A DNA stretch of 52,979 nucleotides from an uncultured Flavobacteriales bacterium (lineage in GTDB: Bacteria > Bacteroidota > Bacteroidia > Flavobacteriales_D > Sanyastnellaceae): NCBI GenBank assembly GCA_937967465.1, contig CALBSW010000099.1, positions 1 to 52,979 on the forward strand, written 5' to 3'. Each line of letters starts with the position of its first letter. Position 1 is the stretch's first letter. Below, in pieces: positions 39,937-48,648 of this stretch. The notes under the pieces are model-generated. The model was not told where the DNA came from. It did no database searches and was given only the letters and a program-made list of their open reading frames with translations. Made by a program: the position numbers and the translations under genes.

Positions 39937-42755
39937 TCCAGTCCGGCGACTTTCTCGGCCGCCTCATGGCGCGGCTCCACGACCTCCCCACGGAGGAATG
40001 GGCCGACATCACCGTCCTGCTCCCCGGCCGGCGGGCAGCGCGGAAAATGGCCGATGCCCTCGCGGGAACCGTCGCGCCGGGAACCTGGCTTCCCCGGTTC
40101 ACCACCCTCGGAGAGTGGTCAGCAGAGCAGCAACGCGTTTCGACACCGAGCAAGCTCGAACTGCTCGTCGAATTGCAACAAGTGGCGGAATCCATGCGGG
40201 CCGACATCACGTTGCCGGAATGGGGGTCCTTCGAACGGTTCCAGCCTTGGGGCCTGTCCGCCCTGGGTGACTTCAACAACATCGATCACCACCTGCTCGA
40301 AGCCCGCCAAGTGTTCCGCGACTTGCGCAACATCAAGGACATCGAGGCATGGAGCTTCGGTGAAGGCCGAAAGCTGACCTCCGGACAGGAGCGGTTCCTC
40401 GCGCAATGGAACGCGCTCTTGCCCCTTTACGAAGCCTTCCATGCACACCTCCACACGCACGGAAGCAGCACGATGGCCGGCCTGATGCGGCGCATGGCCG
40501 AAGAAGACGGCTGGCTGGGTCAGGTCCAGGGCAAACTGTGGATTGCAGGGGCCAATGCCATGACCCCGGCCGAACGCCGAACCGTCGAGCGTTTGGTCCG
40601 TGCCGACAAGGGCGAATGGATCTGGGACACCGACCCGACCTATGTGCGCAATGGCATGGAAGCCGGCCGCTTCATCCGTGAAATGGTACCGACCTCCCAG
40701 TGGGACACCTTGCCCCACCCGATGGAGGACGCCACACTCGCCGGTCCCGACCCCACCCGCGAATGGAACATGATCACCTGCAGCTCCCGCACCCTGCAGG
40801 CCCAATACGTTCGGGAATGTCTCGAAGGGGTGGCCGCATCGGACACGGACCGCATCGGCATCATCCTGCCCTCGGCAGACCTCGCCCCGGTGGTCATGTC
40901 GGCACTGCCCACGGAGATTGCACACATCAACCTGACCATGGGGGTGCCCCTCGACCGGACCCCCTTGCGCAGTTTCCTCTCCATCGCGCTGGGCCTGCAA
41001 CACGACCGGGGCCGCCTGCACCACAGCCGGGTGCGTGCCCTGTTGGCCCACCCTTTCACCCGCATGCTGCACCCCGCCGCAGCCGAGCAAATTGGCGCCT
41101 TCACCCGCCATTGCGCCGACCTCACGCTCATCCGCATGAAGGAGGCCGATCTGAGGGACTTCCCGGCGATTTCAGCCGTCCTGACGCCATGGTGGCAAGG
41201 CCAGCACGCCGCCAGCACCACCCGTGGGGACGGCACCGCCACCATGCTGCAGGCTTTGGCGGAATGGACCGACCGGCCTTTTGACGACTTCAAGGATCCC
41301 TGGCTCGGCGCCGCGTGGTCCGGCTTCCGGGATCTGGTCGCCCTCCACCTTCGCTGTGTCGACCGGTTGGGGCGCGAGCCGGAGCTGACCGACACCCGGG
41401 CGCAAATGCAGCGCTGGATGGGACAGGCAAGCGTGGACATGGCCGGAGAGCCGTTCAAGGGCCTTCAGGTCATGGGCCTGCTTGAAAGCCGTGGACTCGA
41501 CTTTGATGAAGTCTTCGTGTTGGATGTCAACGAAGGCATCCTCCCCGATGGCAGTCCGCCCCCGACCTTCATGCCGTTGGACCTGCAACGTGCCAACGGC
41601 CTCCCCGGCCGTCCCGAACGAGATGGCATTTTTGCGGCCTACCTCCACCGGCTGCTCCATCGGGCGCGAAAGGTTCACCTCGTCCACGTCGGAGCCGACC
41701 TTGGCGACGGTGCCACGGAACCCAGCCGACACATTGCGCAATTGACCCGTTGGGCCCAGGAGTCCCTTCCCGGCGTCGCCGTCCGCAAACAACGCTGGTC
41801 CACCCCCCTGCCAGATGCAGCCCCTCCGGTGCCCGACCTCACCTGGTCCGACACGAGCAAAAACGCCCTCGACCACCTGCTGCTCAACGGCATCAGCCCC
41901 TCCGCCCTCAATCAGGCCCTGCGCTGCAACCGCCAATTCCACTACCGTTACGTCCTCGGCTTCGGGGAAGCGGATTCGGTGGAAGAACACCTCGAAGCCA
42001 GCACCATTGGCACCGTCATCCACAAGGCCATCGAGCTGGGACTGGCCGGCGCCGTGGGACGGGACTTGCGCCGGGAAGACCTTCAAACACTTGCCAAGGA
42101 AGTCCGACCCCGACTCATCGAGGCCTTGGCCGACACCAAAAAAGGCGCGGATCCACATTCTGGGGAGAATGTCCTCGTCCTCCGCATGGCCGCCGCCATG
42201 ATCGGGCGTTGGGTGCGGGATGAATTGCGGGAATGGCCCCGGGAAGAGCAGGTCCACCTGGTCGGCATGGAAGACAAACTGCGGCGGACCTTCACCATGG
42301 AAGATGGCCGCACCATTGCATTTCGCGGTGTGGCCGACCGTGTCGAAAAGCGGACCAAAGGGGGACAAGTCACCTGGCAAGTCCTCGACTACAAAACGGG
42401 CAAGGTCGAAGGCAAAGAACTCGCCCTCGGCGAAGATTGGCGGGACAAATTGCAAGATGGCCAGCATGGAAAAGCCCTGCAGCTGCTCCTGTACGCGGCC
42501 ATGCTCCGCGCCCACCACCCCGCAGCCGAAGGCATCCGGTCCACCATTCGGGCAGGCCGCAAGGGCAAGATTGACAAGAGCAGCCTGCTCACTTTGCGGT
42601 GGGAAGGCCAATCGGTGCTGACCCAAGAGCACGATCTCCGACTGCAAGCCTGGCTGCGAGAGGTGGTGGCCAACTTGATGCCGGATGCACACGATGGCTT
42701 CATCCGTCACGATGCGGAAAGTCAGTACTGTGCGGATTGCCTGGTGCTGGAGTAG
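39933..42755 (+). CDS. AddB-like PD-(D/E)XK nuclease subunit
   Basis: 940 residues. The N-terminal half is an inactive helicase-like region (ITVLLPGRRAARKMADAL in the place of Walker A). The C-terminal nuclease domain has SALNQALRCNRQFHYRYVLGFGE (Cys near 672), IGTVIHKAIELGLAG, a Glu-rich core, and the catalytic VLDYKTGKVEG near 817. In AddB four Cys hold a 4Fe-4S cluster, the last three being Cx2C and a final Cys six residues later. Here the protein ends YCADCLVLE, five residues after the first of these and before any fourth Cys. With the AddA-like helicase-nuclease at 24768 it should repair double-strand breaks. Confidence 0.85.
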   Translation: MIQSGDFLGRLMARLHDLPTEEWADITVLLPGRRAARKMADALAGTVAPGTWLPRFTTLGEWSAEQQRVSTPSKLELLVELQQVAESMRADITLPEWGSFERFQPWGLSALGDFNNIDHHLLEARQVFRDLRNIKDIEAWSFGEGRKLTSGQERFLAQWNALLPLYEAFHAHLHTHGSSTMAGLMRRMAEEDGWLGQVQGKLWIAGANAMTPAERRTVERLVRADKGEWIWDTDPTYVRNGMEAGRFIREMVPTSQWDTLPHPMEDATLAGPDPTREWNMITCSSRTLQAQYVRECLEGVAASDTDRIGIILPSADLAPVVMSALPTEIAHINLTMGVPLDRTPLRSFLSIALGLQHDRGRLHHSRVRALLAHPFTRMLHPAAAEQIGAFTRHCADLTLIRMKEADLRDFPAISAVLTPWWQGQHAASTTRGDGTATMLQALAEWTDRPFDDFKDPWLGAAWSGFRDLVALHLRCVDRLGREPELTDTRAQMQRWMGQASVDMAGEPFKGLQVMGLLESRGLDFDEVFVLDVNEGILPDGSPPPTFMPLDLQRANGLPGRPERDGIFAAYLHRLLHRARKVHLVHVGADLGDGATEPSRHIAQLTRWAQESLPGVAVRKQRWSTPLPDAAPPVPDLTWSDTSKNALDHLLLNGISPSALNQALRCNRQFHYRYVLGFGEADSVEEHLEASTIGTVIHKAIELGLAGAVGRDLRREDLQTLAKEVRPRLIEALADTKKGADPHSGENVLVLRMAAAMIGRWVRDELREWPREEQVHLVGMEDKLRRTFTMEDGRTIAFRGVADRVEKRTKGGQVTWQVLDYKTGKVEGKELALGEDWRDKLQDGQHGKALQLLLYAAMLRAHHPAAEGIRSTIRAGRKGKIDKSSLLTLRWEGQSVLTQEHDLRLQAWLREVVANLMPDAHDGFIRHDAESQYCADCLVLE

Positions 42756-42760
42756 ATTTC
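42753..42760 (+). promoter_or_regulatory. Putative -7 element overlapping the addB-like stop codon
   Basis: TAGATTTC, one mismatch to TAnnTTTG; the TAG is the stop of the AddB-like gene. It ends 4 bases before ATG 42765. Confidence 0.5.
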
Positions 42761-42764
42761 AGAC

Positions 42765-44075
42765 ATGGAGGAGGGGCTGAAGCGCGTCTTGATTGTGGCC
42801 TACTACTGGCCACCTGCCGGAGGACCGGGCGTGCAACGGTGGCTCAAATTCGCCAAGTACCTGCCGCAATGCGGGTGGGCCCCCACGGTGGTGGTCCCGG
42901 ACGGCGCGGCATACCCCGTTCTGGACGACTCCCTTCAAGGCGAAGTCGGACCGGACATCGATGTGGTCCGCGTTCCCATTTTCGAGCCCTACGATGCCGC
43001 CCTCTCCCTGTTCCAGCGGAAGGGCGCCGAACGCCTGGGCTCCGGCAACCACAAGTCCGGTCTGAAAGACAAAGTGGTGCGCTGGATTCGCGGCAATGTC
43101 CTGCTCCCCGACCCCCGCGTGCTGTGGCGACGGCCCGCCGTTCGGGCCGCATCCCAACTGCTGATGGGTGCAACGCAAGAAAATCGGCCATTTGCGGCCA
43201 TGGTCACCACGGGGCCTCCACACAGTGTTCACCTCATCGGTGCCGACCTCAAGCGGCGCCATGGCCTGCCCTGGATCGCCGATTTCCGGGATCCCTGGCG
43301 TGAAATGGACTACCTCTCGGACTTCCTTCCCACCGCCAGGACACGGCGCACCCACCTGAGAATGGAGGGAGCGGTGGTGCGCGATTGCGACAGCGTACTG
43401 ATGACGAGCAAAGGCATCGAAGCCTCCCTCGCCGTCCACAACGCTGCTGCGAAGCTTCACCTCATTCCCAACGGCTGGGATGAAGCCGACATGCCCGGCC
43501 GCCAGCCAGAAGACCAACATGCCGCCCGGAGCACAGACGGAAAATGGCACCTCGGCCACTTCGGTTCGGTGTTTCCCATCCGCAATGCCCCCGGCCTGTG
43601 GCACGCCATCGCACAATGGAATCGAGAACGCGCGCAGCCCATCCACCTGGACTTCTATGGCGTGGTCAATCCCGAAGTGGCCCAAGCGCTCGACCACATC
43701 CTGCCCGACCAATGGACGGACCATGGCTACGTCTCCCACAAGGAAGCCGTGGCCGCCATGCAACGGATGGATGCCCTGTTGATGCTGCAGAACCGGTCTG
43801 AAAGTGGGCGTCACGCCATTCCAGGGAAGGCCTTTGAATACCTCGCCTTGGGCAAACCCCTTGCCGTGGTAACCCCTTCCCCCAGCGACCTGACCGATCT
43901 CATCGCAGAATGGGGCTTTCCCACCATTGGCTACGACAACGTGGAGGCCGCCACAACACTGCTGGAATCGCTTCACGGCCATCCCGGACCGGATCCCGGC
44001 ATCCGAGAAGCCTACACCCGCCGTGCCCTGACCCAACGGCTCTCTGACCACCTCAACGACCTCGTCGCGCACTGA
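42765..44075 (+). CDS. Family 4-like glycosyltransferase
   Basis: 436-residue GT-B enzyme. The N-terminal domain has LIVAYYWPPAGGPGVQRWLKFAK (glycine-rich acceptor loop) and PWIADFRDPWREM; the C-terminal domain has LIPNGWDEADM, LGHFGSVFPIRNAPGLW, YGVVNPEVAQAL and the sugar-nucleotide motif IPGKAFEYLALGKPLAVVTP, with the Glu that contacts the donor. Similar enzymes add sugars to surface polysaccharide chains. A flippase gene follows after one base, so a polysaccharide role is likely. Donor and acceptor are unknown. Confidence 0.9.
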   Translation: MEEGLKRVLIVAYYWPPAGGPGVQRWLKFAKYLPQCGWAPTVVVPDGAAYPVLDDSLQGEVGPDIDVVRVPIFEPYDAALSLFQRKGAERLGSGNHKSGLKDKVVRWIRGNVLLPDPRVLWRRPAVRAASQLLMGATQENRPFAAMVTTGPPHSVHLIGADLKRRHGLPWIADFRDPWREMDYLSDFLPTARTRRTHLRMEGAVVRDCDSVLMTSKGIEASLAVHNAAAKLHLIPNGWDEADMPGRQPEDQHAARSTDGKWHLGHFGSVFPIRNAPGLWHAIAQWNRERAQPIHLDFYGVVNPEVAQALDHILPDQWTDHGYVSHKEAVAAMQRMDALLMLQNRSESGRHAIPGKAFEYLALGKPLAVVTPSPSDLTDLIAEWGFPTIGYDNVEAATTLLESLHGHPGPDPGIREAYTRRALTQRLSDHLNDLVAH

Positions 44076-44076
44076 C

Positions 44077-45570
44077 ATGGCCCGCCACCGCGTTCCCGAA
44101 CAAGCCCTGCGCAATTTCCTGAGCATCCTGCTGGGGTTCCTTCTGGGTGGCATCAACAACCTCGTGGTGCTGCCCTGGGCCTTCAGCGACAACTTGGGTT
44201 CCTGGGGTTTGGTCCGCGTCGCGGCCGCCTGGGGCACCCTGATTGGACCCATCCTGGCCTTCGGGGCACCGGCCGCCATGAACCGCTTCAAAGGCAGCAC
44301 CGACCAACGCCAGGCGTTTCCCGAGCTCATGGGCACCCTCCTCTGGCCCCCCATCGTGCTCTTCCTCGCTTTCGTGGCCTTGCCCGCCGGCTTCTTTCCA
44401 AGCGGCGTGGCCAATCTGCTCGGCCTCGAAGGGGCCAATCGCGCTGCGGTCCGCCCCATCGCCATGCTGGCCGGCTTGCAAGCGGCCCAGGTCTATTTCG
44501 CCTCCTTCCTCTCCACCCGGCTCAAAACGAGCTTCGCCACGTTCGCCAAGGAAACCCTGTTCAAGTCGGGCTACCTCGCACTGGCCTTGGCTCTTGGGTT
44601 GGGGTGGCTTGGAGACCCGGCCTTCCTGCCGGCCTTCGTCGCCCTCAATGCCCTGGTCCTGCTGGCCCTCTTCGCCCAAAGTTTGGCCAACCAATTTCAG
44701 ATCCGGTGGACAGGCTTGCGTGACCGTGTCCTCCGCCGGGAGGTCCGCACCTATGGGGCCACCATGATCCTCGGCGCGAGTGCCCTGGTCATCTTGAGTC
44801 AAATCGACATCATCATGGTCGGGCGGTTGCTCGACCTCGATCAGGTTCCAGCATTTACCGTCGCCGCCTTCATCGCCACGGTCACACAGGTCCCACAACG
44901 GGCCTTTCAACGCCTTCTCCAACCCCTCATCTCGCAGTCCTTGCACCGGCAGGATGGTACCGAGACGTGGCGCCTCGTTCGCCTGACCCACCGCAGCCTG
45001 CTGCTCTCGGCCGGCTGGATTCTCACCTGCATTTGGGCCACCACGCCAGAGATCGACCGGCTGCTGCCGCCCGAATTCCACGGGCTCGAATGGGTCATCC
45101 TCACGGTGGGTGCGGTCCGGGTGCTGCAAGGAGGTGCACTCGGGTCGCAGGTGCTGCTCGGTCAATCCGACCACTACCGCCACACGATCGCCCTGAATTG
45201 GGGCATGGTCGCCATCGCCATCCCGCTCAACCTTTGGATGATCCCGGAAACAGGCCTCGGCCTTGGTTTGTGGGGTGCGGCACTGGCCACGCTGACCGCG
45301 GTGACCACAGCGGTTGTCGCCCGACAGTGGGTGGTCTGGAGGGTGTGGGGCCAATGGATCCCAAGCTGGCGCAGCCTGTTGATCTTGGCCCTGGTCAGCT
45401 TGCCCGGTTGGGCCCTTCACCAATGGGAGCCCCACCTCCACGCAGCCGTGGCACTGCTCGTGAAGGCTGGACTGGCCACCATGTGGGTGGGTGGAGCAGC
45501 ATGGTCGCTCAACCTCGTCCCCGAAGGCAAGGCCCTCGTCGTCGCAAGGATGCGCGGCCGAACGTCCTGA
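44077..45570 (+). CDS. Polysaccharide flippase (Wzx/MOP family)
   Basis: 497 residues with 12 to 14 membrane helices, the size of Wzx-like lipid-linked oligosaccharide flippases. The N-terminus FLSILLGFLLGGINNLVVLPW and the RTYGATMILGASALVILSQIDIIMVG segment (starting the second half) follow the family pattern of two six-helix bundles. It lies one base after a glycosyltransferase gene. Probably moves undecaprenyl-linked oligosaccharide across the inner membrane; the cargo is unknown. Confidence 0.87.
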   Translation: MARHRVPEQALRNFLSILLGFLLGGINNLVVLPWAFSDNLGSWGLVRVAAAWGTLIGPILAFGAPAAMNRFKGSTDQRQAFPELMGTLLWPPIVLFLAFVALPAGFFPSGVANLLGLEGANRAAVRPIAMLAGLQAAQVYFASFLSTRLKTSFATFAKETLFKSGYLALALALGLGWLGDPAFLPAFVALNALVLLALFAQSLANQFQIRWTGLRDRVLRREVRTYGATMILGASALVILSQIDIIMVGRLLDLDQVPAFTVAAFIATVTQVPQRAFQRLLQPLISQSLHRQDGTETWRLVRLTHRSLLLSAGWILTCIWATTPEIDRLLPPEFHGLEWVILTVGAVRVLQGGALGSQVLLGQSDHYRHTIALNWGMVAIAIPLNLWMIPETGLGLGLWGAALATLTAVTTAVVARQWVVWRVWGQWIPSWRSLLILALVSLPGWALHQWEPHLHAAVALLVKAGLATMWVGGAAWSLNLVPEGKALVVARMRGRTS

Positions 45571-45593
45571 TTCCCCGGTTCAGCGGCACCGCC

Positions 45594-46025
45594 TCACTGG
45601 CGAATCCACTCCTGGGTGCGGTACAGGAAACCCCAATATCCGCGCACTTTGAGCACGTCCGGTTCGTCGGCGTCGAACCACATTTTGCAATCGTAAATGC
45701 GGCCATTCTTGGGGTCGCAAATCGTGCCTTCTGACCATTCGCCATCCTCGGCGACCATGTTGCGCACGATCTCCATGCCCAAAACACGTTGGTCCTTGCG
45801 GTCATCGCCGCACTTGTCGCAATGCGGATCCTGGTCCTCGTCCGGCAGGCGGAACAGCTCCACCACCGTCCCGAAATATTGGCCATCCCGCTCCGTGATC
45901 TCCACGATGCTCTTGACGCGGCCTTCGATTTCGTCGTCGATGGTCTTCCACTTGCCCAAGACATTCTGGGCAGACAACGACACGGTCATGGCCGTGATCA
46001 AGGCAGTGAGGCAAATGCGAATCAT
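45594..46025 (-). CDS. DUF2147 family secreted protein
   Basis: 143 residues. Signal peptide MIRICLTALITAMTVSLSAQ, then the DUF2147 opening NVLGKWKTIDDEIEGRVKSIVEI, a DPHCDKCGDDRKDQRVLGMEIVRNM segment with Cys-x2-Cys, and the end LKVRGYWGFLYRTQEWIR. Function unknown; members are periplasmic or outer-membrane lipocalin-like proteins. Its -7 box contains the stop codon of yihY upstream. It converges on the flippase gene with 23 bases between stops. Confidence 0.87.
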   Translation of the reverse strand: MIRICLTALITAMTVSLSAQNVLGKWKTIDDEIEGRVKSIVEITERDGQYFGTVVELFRLPDEDQDPHCDKCGDDRKDQRVLGMEIVRNMVAEDGEWSEGTICDPKNGRIYDCKMWFDADEPDVLKVRGYWGFLYRTQEWIRQ

Positions 46026-46030
46026 GGGAT

Positions 46031-46037
46031 CAAATTA
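46031..46037 (-). promoter_or_regulatory. Putative -7 element overlapping the yihY stop codon
   Basis: TAATTTG on the minus strand; the TAA is the yihY stop (46035-46037). It ends 5 bases before the DUF2147 ATG at 46025. Confidence 0.5.
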
Positions 46038-47003
46038 AGCGGCTTCCCCGCTTTCTTCATCCATCCACTCCGCGCGTTCTCCACCGCGACGTGCTTTGTT
46101 GAGCGCCGCATCGAGGTCGAAGCCGAGGATGAGGAAGAAGCAGTTGACGTTGAGCCACACCAACAGAAGCAGCAAGGTGCCCAGCGAGCCATAGAGTCGG
46201 TTGTAGCTGGACAAGGAGTTGGCAAACCAGGCAAAGGCAATGGAGGTCAGCACGATCAGCACCGTGGTCGCCACCGCGCCCGGAGTCAGGAACCGCCAAC
46301 GGTCCTTGGAGAAATCCGCGGCATTGTACATCGCCGTGATGGTGGTGTAGAGCAGGACCAGCGTGACGGACCAGCGCACCAATTGAATCAGGGGCAAATC
46401 CTCGAGCGCCACCAGGCCGTGGGAGGTGAGCCAATCCAAGGCCGATCCGCTGAACACGATGAGCAGGACGGCCACAATCAGAAACAGGGAAAAGACCACC
46501 ATCAGCAACATGGACATCGCCCGCAACAGCAACCAGTTGCCCTTGCGCTCGAGGTGGTGCGCCTCGTTGAGGCCGCTCAAAATTCCGTTGATGCTGCTCG
46601 AAGCGTAGAACAGCATGAGAACGAAACCCAGGCTGGCGATTTCCGGATGGACACCGTTGGCGAGCAGGTCGGCCACGGTGGCCTCCACCAAGCCGAAGGT
46701 GTCCCCCGGGAAATAGGATCGAAGGGCGTCAAAGAGGTTGACCTGGAAGTCCTCGATCGGGACCAAGGGCAACAAACTGAGCAACACGAGAATGACCGGG
46801 AAAATGGCCACAAAGACTTGGAATGCGATGGCCGCCGCGCGGATGCCCAGGGCCCCTTCCGCGACGCCCACCACGAAGAACCGGAACACGCCCCAGGCGC
46901 TCATGCCCTCAAACCCCCAAGGGTGAAGCCGCATCAATGGCCGAATCAACAGCCACCGCAGCGGCGTCTTCATCATCCACTTTTCCCAGGGCTGCTCACT
47001 CAT
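46035..47003 (-). CDS. YihY/UPF0761 family membrane protein
   Basis: 322 residues with six membrane helices. Family marks: ALGIRAAAIAFQVFVAIFPVILVLLSLLPLV, SSSINGILSGLNEAHHLERKGNW, LLYTTITAMYNAADFSKDRWRFLTPGAVATTVL and RLYGSLGTLLLLLVWLNVNCFFLILGFDLDAALN. Once named RNase BN by mistake; function not settled. The ATG overlaps the nadC stop (ATGA), so the two are cotranscribed. C-terminal tail acidic. Confidence 0.9.
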   Translation of the reverse strand: MSEQPWEKWMMKTPLRWLLIRPLMRLHPWGFEGMSAWGVFRFFVVGVAEGALGIRAAAIAFQVFVAIFPVILVLLSLLPLVPIEDFQVNLFDALRSYFPGDTFGLVEATVADLLANGVHPEIASLGFVLMLFYASSSINGILSGLNEAHHLERKGNWLLLRAMSMLLMVVFSLFLIVAVLLIVFSGSALDWLTSHGLVALEDLPLIQLVRWSVTLVLLYTTITAMYNAADFSKDRWRFLTPGAVATTVLIVLTSIAFAWFANSLSSYNRLYGSLGTLLLLLVWLNVNCFFLILGFDLDAALNKARRGGERAEWMDEESGEAA

Positions 47004-47905
47004 GCTTGAAGGGCGGCGAGGGCCGCGGCGCTTTTGAGGCTGATGTCCAAACTGGCCGGGCTGTGGGTCAACCATCCCAAGGAGACGAAATCGACACCTG
47101 CCAAGCCGTAGGCCCGCACGGTGCCCGGCGTCAATGCCCCGCTGGCTTCCGTCGGGACACGTCCTGCGATCCAATCCACCGCCTCCTTGGCCTCGTCCGG
47201 AGTGAAATTGTCGAGGAGCAATCGGTCCACACCGCCAGCATCCAAGGCCGCGCGCACCTCTGCCATGTCGCGCACCTCCACCACCACCGGCACCTGACGC
47301 GACACGGCGTTCAAATGGCGATGCGCACCGTCCACCGCATCCCGGACGCTCCCGGCATAGTCGATGTGGTTGTCCTTGATGAGGATCTGATCATACAGGC
47401 CCATGCGGTGGTTCACCCCACCTCCGATGACCACGGCCTGCTTCTCGAACAGCCGCAGCCCAGGGGTTGTCTTGCGCGTGTCCAGAACGCGGGTCGGTGT
47501 GCCCTCCAGTGCCTCCACTGCCCGGCGCGTGGCCGACGCGACACCACTCATGCGCTGCATGAAATTCAAAGCGAGCCGCTCCGCCGTCAGGATCTGTGCG
47601 GCTGGGCCCTCGACCCGGGCGACCACCACACCGGGCGACACCCGGTCTCCGTCCTCTGCCATCCGGTGAAATGCCACCTGCGGCGCCCCGTAGGCAAACA
47701 CGGCTTCCGCCACGGCCAATCCGGCCAATACTCCTTCTCCCTTCACCAGAAATCCAGCAGCCTCCCGGGCGTCTTGTGGCACACACGCAGCCGAGGTGAT
47801 GTCCCCGCTGCCGATGTCCTCTTGCCACGCCGCAGCGATGGCCTCCTTCATGGGGTCGGGCAAGGCCGCATACGCAGGCGCTTCCAACGGTCGTGAATCC
47901 GTCAT
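47000..47905 (-). CDS. nadC: Nicotinate-nucleotide pyrophosphorylase (carboxylating)
   Basis: Quinolinate phosphoribosyltransferase of de novo NAD synthesis. 301 residues. EDIGSGDITSAACVP near the N-terminus, LNFMQRMSGVAS, the signature LDTRKTTPGLRLFEKQAVVIGGGVNHR, ILIKDNHI, VVVEVRDM and the C-terminal VDFVSLGWLTHS phosphate-binding loop are all seen. ATG 47905 is preferred over the TTG three codons upstream because TAACTTG lies 6 bases before it. nadA and nadB are not in the window. Confidence 0.96.
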   Translation of the reverse strand: MTDSRPLEAPAYAALPDPMKEAIAAAWQEDIGSGDITSAACVPQDAREAAGFLVKGEGVLAGLAVAEAVFAYGAPQVAFHRMAEDGDRVSPGVVVARVEGPAAQILTAERLALNFMQRMSGVASATRRAVEALEGTPTRVLDTRKTTPGLRLFEKQAVVIGGGVNHRMGLYDQILIKDNHIDYAGSVRDAVDGAHRHLNAVSRQVPVVVEVRDMAEVRAALDAGGVDRLLLDNFTPDEAKEAVDWIAGRVPTEASGALTPGTVRAYGLAGVDFVSLGWLTHSPASLDISLKSAAALAALQA

Positions 47906-47911
47906 CGCCGG

Positions 47912-47918
47912 CAAGTTA
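47912..47918 (-). promoter_or_regulatory. Putative -7 element of nadC
   Basis: TAACTTG on the minus strand, 6 bases before the nadC ATG at 47905. It shares the bases TTA with TAATTCG (47917-47923) on the plus strand, 14 bases before the rlmH ATG. Confidence 0.45.
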
Positions 47919-47937
47919 ATTCGACGGACCTTCGGGC

Positions 47938-48414
47938 ATGCGCATTTCCCTCATCGTCATTGGCAAGACGTCCACACCATGGTTGAAACAGGGCATCGAT
48001 GAATACGTCAAGCGGCTCGCCCGCTATGCCCCCTTCCAATATGTGGAGCTCCCCGACGTGAAACTGCGCAATGCCCGCATCACCCACGACCAACTCAAAG
48101 CGGCCGAGGCCCCTGTCCTGCTCAAGGCCATTGGGGACGCAGACCATGTCGTGCTCCTCGACGAGCGCGGGAAACAGCCGCGCAGCGTGGAACTCGCGAA
48201 ATGGATTGAGGACCGGCACCACCGGGGCATCCGCCACCTCGCCCTCGTGGTGGGCGGTGCGTATGGATTCGCGCCGGAAGTGCGTGCCAAGGCTGCAGAG
48301 AAGCTCGCTTTGAGCTCCCTGACCTTCAGTCATCAGATGATTCGGCTGCTGGCCGTAGAACAGCTCTATCGCGCGCAGACCATTCTGCGCGGCGAGCCGT
48401 ATCACCACGAATGA
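47938..48414 (+). CDS. rlmH: 23S rRNA (pseudouridine1915-N3)-methyltransferase RlmH
   Basis: SPOUT-class methyltransferase that methylates pseudouridine 1915 in helix 69 of 23S rRNA. 158 residues, standard length. VVLLDERGKQPRSVELAKWI, the knot motif HLALVVGGAYGFAPEV, and the C-terminal LSSLTFSHQMIRLLAVEQLYRAQTILRGEPYHHE are diagnostic. Its TGA stop abuts the stop of atpC on the other strand with no base between. Confidence 0.97.
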   Translation: MRISLIVIGKTSTPWLKQGIDEYVKRLARYAPFQYVELPDVKLRNARITHDQLKAAEAPVLLKAIGDADHVVLLDERGKQPRSVELAKWIEDRHHRGIRHLALVVGGAYGFAPEVRAKAAEKLALSSLTFSHQMIRLLAVEQLYRAQTILRGEPYHHE

Positions 48415-48648
48415 TCAGCTGGCGAGGATGAGGACCTTGTCGTTGAGGACCTCCACCGTACCGCCATTCAGGTCGAACGTCTTTTCGCCTTCACCCGTGT
48501 CCACCTTCACCGTGCCCTGCTGGAGCGTGGTGATCATGGCCGCGTGGTTGGCGAGCACACCCATGGCTCCGTCCGAACCCGGAAGGAACACGTGACGGGC
48601 TTCCCCTTCGAAGAGGACGGCGTCGGGCGTGAGGATTTCGACTTTCAT
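48415..48648 (-). CDS. atpC: ATP synthase F1 epsilon subunit (short form)
   Basis: 77 residues: MKVEILTPDAVLFEGEARHV, PGSDGAMGVLANHAAMITTL, GTVEVLNDKVLILAS. This is the N-terminal beta-sandwich only; the C-terminal helical pair that inhibits the enzyme in E. coli is absent. Short epsilon subunits are usual in Bacteroidota. The ATG shares its A with the atpD TGA stop (TGATG), so the two are translationally coupled. Confidence 0.93.
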   Translation of the reverse strand: MKVEILTPDAVLFEGEARHVFLPGSDGAMGVLANHAAMITTLQQGTVKVDTGEGEKTFDLNGGTVEVLNDKVLILAS

